Part shown: positions 52,891 through 62,287 of the stretch, piece by piece
Layout: every line of letters starts with the position of its first letter
How positions within the stretch are numbered: position 1 is the first letter of the stretch
NCBI GenBank assembly: GCA_025059995.1
Contig: JANXCF010000006.1
Span: 86,427-150,426 of the forward strand
Direction of reading: 5' to 3'
Source of the DNA: Leptospiraceae bacterium
GTDB taxonomy: Bacteria; Spirochaetota; Leptospiria; Leptospirales; Leptonemataceae
DNA: 64,000 nucleotides
Notes under the pieces: generated by a model
Seen by the model: only the letters and a program-made list of their open reading frames with translations
What the model was told of the DNA's origin: nothing
Database searches by the model: none
Made by a program: the position numbers and the translations under genes

Positions 52891-55488
52891 ATGAAGTTAT
52901 CCTTTCGTTGGTTAAATCATTATATCGAATTGCATGATGTTTCAATTGGAGAATTAGCTCACAAAATCACCATGTCGATTTGCGAGATTGAAGATATTCA
53001 TAAGGTGTTTGAGTTTGATCCTAATCTCGTAATCGGAAAAGTCTTAGAGGTATCACCACATCCAGATTCTCATCAACTCAAAATCTGCAAGGTGGATATT
53101 GGTAGCGATGTTCTTCAGATTGTTAGTGGTGCTGAAAACTTAGAAAAAAACCAGCATGTTGTAGTGGCAAAAATCGGTGCAAAACTCAAAGCTGACAAAG
53201 ACAATGAAAAAGAAGAACTCAAAATCGAAAAACGAACCATCAAGAATGTTGACTCATTTGGGATGATTTGTTCTACGAAAGAGCTCCAACTGGATAACCT
53301 TTTTGGCTTTAATGGTGGGGTATGGATTTTAGATGAATTAGAAGAAGACGTTTGGGATTTCATTCATAAAGCAAAAGCAAAAAAATCAAAAAAACAAATC
53401 CCAGAGGGTAAAAAAAAGAACATCAAAAACAAAAAATTCACTTTAGGAACTCCCTTGAGGGAATTTCTCCCTATTGAGGATACAGTCTTAGAGATCGATA
53501 ACAAATCCATAACCCATAGACCTGACTTGTGGGGACATTTTGGTTTTGCTTTGGAGCTCTCTGCTTTATTGGGAAGAAAAATTAAATATGACGTAGTTAA
53601 TAAAACCAAAGAAGAATCTAAAAAACTTTCATATAATAAAAAACTCCCGCAGAAAAAAATCTTAATTCAAAACGAGTCAGCATTAGCGTACAATGGGGTT
53701 GTTTGTTCTGATGTTCGGGTAGAAAAATCCCCTTTTTGGATGCGCCTTCTTTTGACTTCCATTGATCAGAAATCTATCAATAATATCGTTGATATTTCGA
53801 ATTTTGTCATGTATGAGTTGGGTCAGCCTAATCATGCCTTTGATTTGGATGAAATCAAATCCGATACCATCAGATGTGACTTCAACAAAAAAGAATTTCT
53901 TTTTACTGCATTGGACAAAGAAACTTACACCATTCCGAAAAACAGTATTGTGATTTATGACGAGGATCGTCCCATTGCTTTGGGAGGAATCATTGGAGGA
54001 TACGAAACTTCTATTCAAGAGAAGACCAAAAATATTTTTATTGAGTCTGCCACATTCCCACGAGAACACATCCGAAAAACCATTTCAGCACTCTCCATCA
54101 GAACCGAATCAGCCCGGCGTTTTGAGAAAGGACAGGACCCTGCAAAATCAAAATTAGGAATAGAAAGATTTTTGATTCTTTTGAAACAACAGCAACCCCA
54201 AGTTAAAATAGGAAAGATTCAATCATATCCAAAAAAACTAAAAATACAAGAAAATAAAATCCAAACAACTATTTCGTTTATTCAAAAAAGATTGGGCTTT
54301 TCGATTTCGAAAAACAAAGTCAAGGAAATTCTCAATCGCCTAAACTTTAAAATTGAAGAAGTAGATAAAGATACAATAAAAATCACAGTTCCCAGTTATC
54401 GTTCTTATTATGATATTACCATTCCGGAAGACATCGTAGAGGAGATTGGACGACTTTATGGCTATGATAACATTGAACCCGTAGCACCCAGAGTAGAAAT
54501 TCAAAAGCCGAAATTACCTCATCAACGATATTTCGAAAGACAAGTGAAGTTCTTTCTTAGCCAATCAGGTAGTTTCTATGAAACAATGAATTATTCTTTT
54601 GCAAGCAAAGAAGATAATCTACAGTTTGGATATGAGGGAATACAGCTAAAAAATCCAGCTCAAAAACAAAAAGACAGAATGCGAGTAAGCCTCATACCAG
54701 GACTTTTAGAGCAACTGAAACTCAACATCCATCGTTTTGAAGAAGCGGGTCTTTACGAATTAGGAAGGGTTTTTCTCCCCGAAGAAAAAGAAAAGAAAAC
54801 AAAACAAAATTCAAATAAACTTCCTTTAGAGAAACAAAAACTAACATTGGTATATTTCACGGAAAGGCTGCAAGATTATAAAAATTATTTTAAATCTTCT
54901 GATGATGAAAGAATAGGAATTTTTTATTATGTCCGAGAGATCATAGAAAAGATGTTTAAGTATTTTTATATTGACTATGAAATCAAAGAAAATACGAAAC
55001 ATTTTCTCTATCATCCCAATTGTCAGGTGGAATTTTATCGTTTCGATCAATCATTAGGAAGTTTAGGGATTCTTCATCCTGATCTCTATATGAAATACGA
55101 ATTCCCGTTATCGAAGGTCATAATTTTAGGGGATTTGGATTTTGATGGTTTGTATGCCATCTGGAATGAGAAAAGAAGTAAAAAAGAAACAACTTATAAA
55201 CCTCCTTCTCAATTTCCAAAGTCAACTTTTGATTTTACTATTCTTCTCGAAAAGAGAGAGTCAACATATACACCAATAGAACATATTCAAACTCTGAAAT
55301 TTCCAGAAATCCAAAAGATTGAGGTTTTAGAAATCTACACAGGAGCTCCCATTCCAGAAGGAAAAAAATCTGTTTCTTATCGAGTACATTGTTTGGATTA
55401 CCAGTCGATTCCGAGTGAAAGGATCCAAACGATGTTGGATAGTATTGTCAAACTTTTAGAAAAGAAAGGATTTCCTTTGCGAGTTTAG
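52891..55488 (+). CDS. pheT: phenylalanyl-tRNA synthetase beta subunit
   Basis: The ATG at 52891 begins MKLSFRWLNHYIELHD and gives 865 residues. The tRNA-binding OB domain is at about 40-180 (VIGKVLEVSPHPDSHQLKIC, VSGAENL). The B3/B4 editing domain includes NNIVDISNFVMYELGQPNHAFD and the B5 region GYDNIEPVAPR. The C-terminal anticodon-binding domain is FDFTILLEKRESTYTPIE. A Lys-rich insertion (KAKAKKSKKQIPEGKKK, residues about 168-190) interrupts the OB region and makes the protein longer than most. It pairs with PheS, 4 bp upstream. Confidence 0.97.
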   Translation: MKLSFRWLNHYIELHDVSIGELAHKITMSICEIEDIHKVFEFDPNLVIGKVLEVSPHPDSHQLKICKVDIGSDVLQIVSGAENLEKNQHVVVAKIGAKLKADKDNEKEELKIEKRTIKNVDSFGMICSTKELQLDNLFGFNGGVWILDELEEDVWDFIHKAKAKKSKKQIPEGKKKNIKNKKFTLGTPLREFLPIEDTVLEIDNKSITHRPDLWGHFGFALELSALLGRKIKYDVVNKTKEESKKLSYNKKLPQKKILIQNESALAYNGVVCSDVRVEKSPFWMRLLLTSIDQKSINNIVDISNFVMYELGQPNHAFDLDEIKSDTIRCDFNKKEFLFTALDKETYTIPKNSIVIYDEDRPIALGGIIGGYETSIQEKTKNIFIESATFPREHIRKTISALSIRTESARRFEKGQDPAKSKLGIERFLILLKQQQPQVKIGKIQSYPKKLKIQENKIQTTISFIQKRLGFSISKNKVKEILNRLNFKIEEVDKDTIKITVPSYRSYYDITIPEDIVEEIGRLYGYDNIEPVAPRVEIQKPKLPHQRYFERQVKFFLSQSGSFYETMNYSFASKEDNLQFGYEGIQLKNPAQKQKDRMRVSLIPGLLEQLKLNIHRFEEAGLYELGRVFLPEEKEKKTKQNSNKLPLEKQKLTLVYFTERLQDYKNYFKSSDDERIGIFYYVREIIEKMFKYFYIDYEIKENTKHFLYHPNCQVEFYRFDQSLGSLGILHPDLYMKYEFPLSKVIILGDLDFDGLYAIWNEKRSKKETTYKPPSQFPKSTFDFTILLEKRESTYTPIEHIQTLKFPEIQKIEVLEIYTGAPIPEGKKSVSYRVHCLDYQSIPSERIQTMLDSIVKLLEKKGFPLRV

Positions 55489-55626
55489 ACATATAATCTT
55501 TTTTGGAACTTCAAAAAAATTCAATTTTCTTCACATATAAACCGAAATTCTTTGATAAAATGATTTCCAAAAACGAAAAATCAATTAAACTAAATCATTA
55601 AAAACAATTCTATAGAGAGAGGAAGT

Positions 55627-55998
55627 ATGGGAAAAACACAAACACATTTATCCAAAAAAGAATTGAAAGAATTCAAGGAACTTCTTTTAGAAGAAAGAAA
55701 AAAAATCTTAGAACAACTATCAGAAGAAGAACAATTGTTTTTGAATCAAGAAGAACCGGATGAAGCCGATCAAGCTGATGTTTATATTAACAATACATTG
55801 CTTCGCAATCTTTCTGACGTTGAATTAGAAAAGCTGCGTTTAATTGATCGAGCTCTCGAAAAAATTGAACTTGGAACCTATGGTATATGTGAAGGAACGG
55901 GAAAACCCATACCCAAAGAGAGACTTCGAGCAATTCCTTGGACACCCTATACAGTCGAATATGCTGAAATGTTAGATAAGAAGAAAAAAAGAAGATAA
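55627..55998 (+). CDS. DksA/TraR-family protein without the zinc ligands
   Basis: A 123-residue protein with the DksA/TraR plan: an N-terminal coiled coil (KKELKEFKELLLEERKKIL), the tip-like DEADQADVYINN and a C-terminal finger region IELGTYGICEGTGKPIPKERLRA. In zinc-type members this region has four cysteines (C-x2-C ... C-x2-C). Here only one Cys remains (CEGT) and the distal pair is replaced by Thr and Tyr (TPYTVEYAEM). This resembles DksA2 of Pseudomonas and the YteA/YocK group, which fold without zinc. It may modulate RNA polymerase with or without ppGpp. GAGAGGAAGT provides the Shine-Dalgarno. Confidence 0.82.
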   Translation: MGKTQTHLSKKELKEFKELLLEERKKILEQLSEEEQLFLNQEEPDEADQADVYINNTLLRNLSDVELEKLRLIDRALEKIELGTYGICEGTGKPIPKERLRAIPWTPYTVEYAEMLDKKKKRR

Positions 55999-56017
55999 AA
56001 CAAAAGAAATCCTAAAT

Positions 56018-56040
56018 CACAAAACATTAAATTTGTGTTT
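56018..56040 (+). terminator. weak hairpin after the DksA-like gene
   Basis: CACAAA (56018-56023) and TTTGTG (56032-56037) form a 6-bp AT-rich stem with an 8-base loop, then TTTCATTT. The T tract is broken, so this is a low-confidence terminator 20 bp after the stop codon. Confidence 0.3.
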
Positions 56041-56136
56041 CATTTCAGATTCTTTAGCTTAAAAAATTAAATGAGTTAAAAATTATTTCTCTTTTAATTG
56101 TTTTTTCTAAATCAATCTAAAAGTTTTAATCATTGA

Positions 56137-58134
<1,998 letters not shown>

Positions 58135-58141
58135 ACTTGTA

Positions 58142-60652
58142 ATGGAATACAAAGAACCCCTCAGTACACCTGTAATGAAACAATACTTACAGCTCAAGTC
58201 CCAGTTTCCTGATTCGATTTTATTTTTTCGGATGGGGGATTTTTATGAAGTCTTCATGGATGATGCCTTAATTGCAGCGCCCATCATGGATGTGGTTTTG
58301 ACAAATCGTCAAGGCTCAGTCCCGATGGCGGGGGTTCCATATCATAGCGCTGAGATATACATCAACCGGCTTTTACAAGCAGGAAAGAAAGTCGCAATTG
58401 CTGAACAATCAACGGATCCGAAGAATCCAAGATTGATGCAACGTAGTGTAGTTCGTATCATTACACCCGGAACCATCATAGAAGAAAATTTACTCAAAAA
58501 CGTTGAGTCTCAATATCTAATGGCGATTTCGGATAAAAATCTGGATAGAAAAACTTTTGGTGTAGCTCTTGCCGATATTTCCACGGGTGAATTCTTTTGC
58601 TATGAACTAAATGATTTTGATGTTTCGATTGATGACTTGCTTGAGGCTTACCATCCAACTGAAGTGATTCTACCCACTCATTTAGAAAAAGATTTCTCTG
58701 AGAAAGGGAAAAAGGCAAAAGTTTTTATTTCTGTCTTAGAAAGCTGGAAATCTACGATAGATGAAGGTAAAAGAAAATTCAAGAGTTTCTACAAAACTGA
58801 TTTCGATTCTGTATTGAGGGATTACGAGGGTAGTGCAGTTTTAGGAGCTATTAGCTTGATTTTGCACTACGTGGAAAAAAATTTTCCCAATCAAGAAATT
58901 TCCTTGGATTTTCCAAAATTCCAAAAACAAAATCAATTTTTATACTTGGACGAAAAGACTATAAAAAACCTCAATATCTTTGAACCCAAAGATGTGGCAT
59001 TAGTTTCCTTGTTCTCGCCAATAACACCCAAGGGGAAACGCCTTATCAAAGATTTATTTTTACATCCTTTGTTAGATATCGCTGAAATTCAAAAACGCTT
59101 GGATTTGGTAGAATTCTTTTTCTTGAAGGATGAATGTCGAGAAGCCATTAAGGAACAACTACAAAAAATCTTGGATGTTGAGAGAATTTTAACCAGAATG
59201 CAATACAATAAATCTCAGCCAAGGGATTTTAGAAGCATTGTTCAAACTATACAATCCATCATAGAGCTCCAAAAAGAATTACAAAAATACCAAGTGCCAT
59301 ATGAGATACAAATTTCAGAAAGCTTAGTTGAATTAAAAGACACGTTAGATCAAGCAATTGTCGAAAATCCACCATCCCAACTTGGAAATTCTTATTTTCT
59401 TAAGAAAGGGATTGATCCTGAATATGATGAAGCCATCCAAGCAAAAGAAAAAGGAGCAAATTGGGTGTTGGAATACGAACGCAAAGAACGAGAAAGAACA
59501 GGTTTAAGTTCCTTAAAGATTGGTTATAACAAAGTCTTGGGGTATTTCATTGAAATATCAAAAATACAAGCGAAAAACGCCCCAAAAGAATACGAAAGAA
59601 AACAAACTTTAGTGAATTATGAACGCTTCACTTGTGAGGAACTCAAGGACATCGAAAGAAAAATCCTCTTAGCAGATGAAAACATACAAGAAATAGAAAA
59701 GAAATACTACCAGGAGTTCATCAATAAGGTTTTGGATCATAAACAAGAATTAAAAGACGTCATTTATCATGTGGGGTATTTGGATGTTCTTGTTGAATTT
59801 GCTGATGTTTCAAAGAAAAATCATTGGATGAGACCTCAATGGAATCAAAATAAAGAATTGATTTTGAAGGAATCTCGTCATCCTGTTGTAGAAAAATTTT
59901 TACCCAAAGAAAAAGATTTTATACCCAATGATGTTTATCTGAATACAACTACCCATAGTTTGGCGATCATTACCGGTCCAAACATGGCAGGAAAATCCAC
60001 TTACATTCGCCAAGTGGCATTGATACAAATTTTAGCACAATTGGGTTGTTTTGTTCCTGCAAAAGAAGCCAACCTATCAATCGTTGATAGAATCTTTACT
60101 AGAGTTGGAGCAAGTGATAATTTAGCCAAGGGTGAGTCTACGTTTTTAGTAGAGATGTTGGAAACATCTCACATCTTACGAAATTTTACAGAAGATTCGC
60201 TAATTATCATGGACGAAATAGGACGGGGAACGTCTACTTATGATGGAATGGCAATTGCTTGGGCTATCGTAGAATACTTAACAGAGCGTTATAAACCCAA
60301 AACCATGTTTGCAACCCACTATCATGAACTGACCTCTTTAGAAGAACGAGATGGGGTATTCAACTTGACAATGGATGTATTGGAAAGCGATGATCAAGTA
60401 ATATTTTTGCACAAAGTTAAACCAGGTTCAGCAGATAAATCATATGGAATTCATGTAGCTAAGTTGGCAGGACTACCAGCCAAGGTAATTGAAAGAGCTC
60501 AAGCCCTTTTAGAGCAATTTGAAGATCAAAAAAAGAACCTGAAAAAAAACACTCATCTATATTACCAGGAAGCAACAAAAAAAAAGCGCATGATAAAGAA
60601 CGAAAGTCAACAGATTGAGATTTTTGATTATCAATTCCACAATAACACTTAA
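58142..60652 (+). CDS. mutS: DNA mismatch repair protein MutS
   Basis: An 836-residue mismatch sensor. The N-terminal Phe-x-Glu motif is in FFRMGDFYEVF (residues about 27-37), the mismatch-contacting site. The ATPase has Walker A GPNMAGKSTY, the SLVEMLETS-type block STFLVEMLETSHIL, Walker B LIIMDEIGRGTS and the His switch FATHYHELTSLEE. The helix-turn-helix dimer region ends GLPAKVIERAQALLEQ. It recognises mispairs and recruits MutL, not in this window. The ATG lies 7 bp after the gyrB stop, so the two are likely co-transcribed. Low-complexity tail residues (KKNTHLYYQEATKKKR) follow. Confidence 0.98.
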   Translation: MEYKEPLSTPVMKQYLQLKSQFPDSILFFRMGDFYEVFMDDALIAAPIMDVVLTNRQGSVPMAGVPYHSAEIYINRLLQAGKKVAIAEQSTDPKNPRLMQRSVVRIITPGTIIEENLLKNVESQYLMAISDKNLDRKTFGVALADISTGEFFCYELNDFDVSIDDLLEAYHPTEVILPTHLEKDFSEKGKKAKVFISVLESWKSTIDEGKRKFKSFYKTDFDSVLRDYEGSAVLGAISLILHYVEKNFPNQEISLDFPKFQKQNQFLYLDEKTIKNLNIFEPKDVALVSLFSPITPKGKRLIKDLFLHPLLDIAEIQKRLDLVEFFFLKDECREAIKEQLQKILDVERILTRMQYNKSQPRDFRSIVQTIQSIIELQKELQKYQVPYEIQISESLVELKDTLDQAIVENPPSQLGNSYFLKKGIDPEYDEAIQAKEKGANWVLEYERKERERTGLSSLKIGYNKVLGYFIEISKIQAKNAPKEYERKQTLVNYERFTCEELKDIERKILLADENIQEIEKKYYQEFINKVLDHKQELKDVIYHVGYLDVLVEFADVSKKNHWMRPQWNQNKELILKESRHPVVEKFLPKEKDFIPNDVYLNTTTHSLAIITGPNMAGKSTYIRQVALIQILAQLGCFVPAKEANLSIVDRIFTRVGASDNLAKGESTFLVEMLETSHILRNFTEDSLIIMDEIGRGTSTYDGMAIAWAIVEYLTERYKPKTMFATHYHELTSLEERDGVFNLTMDVLESDDQVIFLHKVKPGSADKSYGIHVAKLAGLPAKVIERAQALLEQFEDQKKNLKKNTHLYYQEATKKKRMIKNESQQIEIFDYQFHNNT

Positions 60653-60694
60653 GGGAATATTAAAATTAAACATTAGAATTAAGTTCTGATGGTC

Positions 60695-61195
60695 TCAATG
60701 AGAAACAAACGAATTTTCATATTTTTCAGATGGAAGATATGATTTTTTTATGATAGGGATTACTTTTGAGTTGTATTCGATAAAAACTTCATTTTGTTTT
60801 TCGTTAATGTATGGCGATAACAACTGCACCACTTTCGAAGAAACCAAATAAGGGATATGGTTCGTGTATTCTTTGTCTAAATAGAGACCCCAAAATTTAT
60901 CTTGATCTGGATCGTAGAAAAGACTATCCGGAGTTAATAATTTTTGGTTGTCCAATAAGAATTGAAAGTAGGTATCGAAAAACTCTATGTCTTCACAAAT
61001 GAGGGGAAAACCTTCGACAAGTTTCAAGTATCCTTTCTCTTCTTGTTCAGGATGTTTGATGTGAATGAAATATTCTCCGTCGTAATGGAGATTGATTTTA
61101 AAAAATCGAATTATGCCAATATTCTCTATTTTTGTATTCCCATTCCACCATTCGTTGTATCTATCAATCCATAAGTTTGTTTTAAAAACCTTCAT
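60695..61195 (-). CDS. uncharacterised 166-residue protein
   Basis: I do not recognise this protein. It starts MKVFKTNLWIDRYNEWWNGN, has no signal peptide or membrane helix, is rich in Tyr, Asp and Glu, and reads like an alpha-plus-beta fold, with FFKINLHYDGEYFIHIKHP and FDTYFQFLLDNQKLL as clear secondary elements. Its promoter is excellent (61202-61231) and places the predicted start of transcription at the ATG. It converges on mutS with 42 bp between stops. No function is proposed. Confidence 0.6.
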   Translation of the reverse strand: MKVFKTNLWIDRYNEWWNGNTKIENIGIIRFFKINLHYDGEYFIHIKHPEQEEKGYLKLVEGFPLICEDIEFFDTYFQFLLDNQKLLTPDSLFYDPDQDKFWGLYLDKEYTNHIPYLVSSKVVQLLSPYINEKQNEVFIEYNSKVIPIIKKSYLPSEKYENSFVSH

Positions 61196-61201
61196 AATAA
61201 A

Positions 61202-61231
61202 ATATATACAAAATTTTAATTCATTGTCAAT
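61202..61231 (-). promoter_or_regulatory. sigma-70-type promoter with start predicted at the ATG
   Basis: Minus strand TTGACA (61231-61226), an 18-bp spacer and TATATT (61207-61202), with 6 bp to the ATG (61195). The geometry is identical to that upstream of the pth homologue. There is no Shine-Dalgarno. Confidence 0.5.
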
Positions 61232-61291
61232 TCTAAGAAAATTTACATGACATGAACAGGAAAAAAATGGTATGGTTTCATCATAGTCATT

Positions 61292-61594
61292 ATGAAAGAA
61301 GATTCAAAAGTTCTAAAAAACCATGAAAAAAATGAAAAAAGTAAAATTAGATCAGAGAAGCGTTTCAGGGATATTTTGTTTTCTTTTTTTGAGTTTTTAT
61401 TAGGAGAGTTGGGGTTTTTTCTCTGGGAAAGATACTTGGAAAAAAAAGGGTATCCAACAATTAGGTTTTTAGAAGAACAGAATCGAAAATTACAACAAAA
61501 AACAGATTTATTAGAAAAAAAAATTCAGTGGATATTAATTTTTGTTATTATTCAAACTGTATTTTTAGTTATTTTGGTGTTTTTTTTGATTTAA
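61292..61594 (+). CDS. small membrane-anchored protein of unknown function
   Basis: A 100-residue protein. The first 25 residues are charged and basic, then comes a short semi-hydrophobic part (ILFSFFEFLLGELGFFLWE), a charged coiled segment (residues about 55-78) and a C-terminal hydrophobic helix (about 78-99) ending at the stop. This is the layout of a tail-anchored protein. It lies 3 bp before the next gene, so the two are translated together. I do not know a family. Confidence 0.55.
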   Translation: MKEDSKVLKNHEKNEKSKIRSEKRFRDILFSFFEFLLGELGFFLWERYLEKKGYPTIRFLEEQNRKLQQKTDLLEKKIQWILIFVIIQTVFLVILVFFLI

Positions 61595-61597
61595 TTT

Positions 61598-62287
61598 ATG
61601 ACTCATCATCATTTCGGAATGATAGATCCAGAAAACCCATTAAGGATGGGGATTAATACCTTAGATGAATTAGAAGAAAAAGTGAAAGCATTGCGAATTC
61701 TAAATTTATCTTCTCTAAAAAAGAGATTCATTATTTCTCGAGAAGATGTTTACATTCCCGATTCCGATCAAAAAATTTTAGAAAAAGGAAAAGAGATTGA
61801 TGTGAACTCAATTAAGCTTTTAAGAAAGTATTTCTCTGGAGATACAATTTTTAAAACCTTTCAACCCGATGAAGGGATCGTGATAGTTTCAGATATGAAT
61901 AAGAGGGAAAGCATAAGTCTAAGCATGGATATCATCACACAATTAATGAATTTAGGAAAAGGTGCTTATGAAGGCTTTATTGATAGGGTTGATAATTTTG
62001 AAGAATGTTTATATCTTTTGAAAAAGACATTATTCCCACGCTTGATGTTAATTGGCTATATCAATCCTGAAGATCTCGAGAATGAAAAATTAAATTTAGT
62101 AAGGATAAGAAGAATTGATCATTATATTAGAATCATAGAAGTTTTACATAAAAAATTAAAACCTTACCCTCTTTTCCCAAAAATCAAAAACATCATGATC
62201 GATCCTGATCAGCCTGATACATGGAATCAATTTATTCTGCAAATCATTCAAGAATATAACAAAGGGTATTTGGTAGAAGAATTATGA
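61598..62287 (+). CDS. uncharacterised cytoplasmic protein
   Basis: A 229-residue protein of no family I recognise. It has no signal or membrane helix. The N-terminal MTHHHFGMIDPENPLRMGIN is His-rich. The centre is helical with EKGKEIDVNSIKLLRKYF and ESISLSMDIITQLMNLGKGA; the C-terminus is helical with Tyr-rich ends. The start follows the tail-anchored protein gene by 3 bp, suggesting the small protein could serve as its membrane anchor, but this is inference. Its last 6 bp overlap the convergent gene. Confidence 0.6.
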   Translation: MTHHHFGMIDPENPLRMGINTLDELEEKVKALRILNLSSLKKRFIISREDVYIPDSDQKILEKGKEIDVNSIKLLRKYFSGDTIFKTFQPDEGIVIVSDMNKRESISLSMDIITQLMNLGKGAYEGFIDRVDNFEECLYLLKKTLFPRLMLIGYINPEDLENEKLNLVRIRRIDHYIRIIEVLHKKLKPYPLFPKIKNIMIDPDQPDTWNQFILQIIQEYNKGYLVEEL

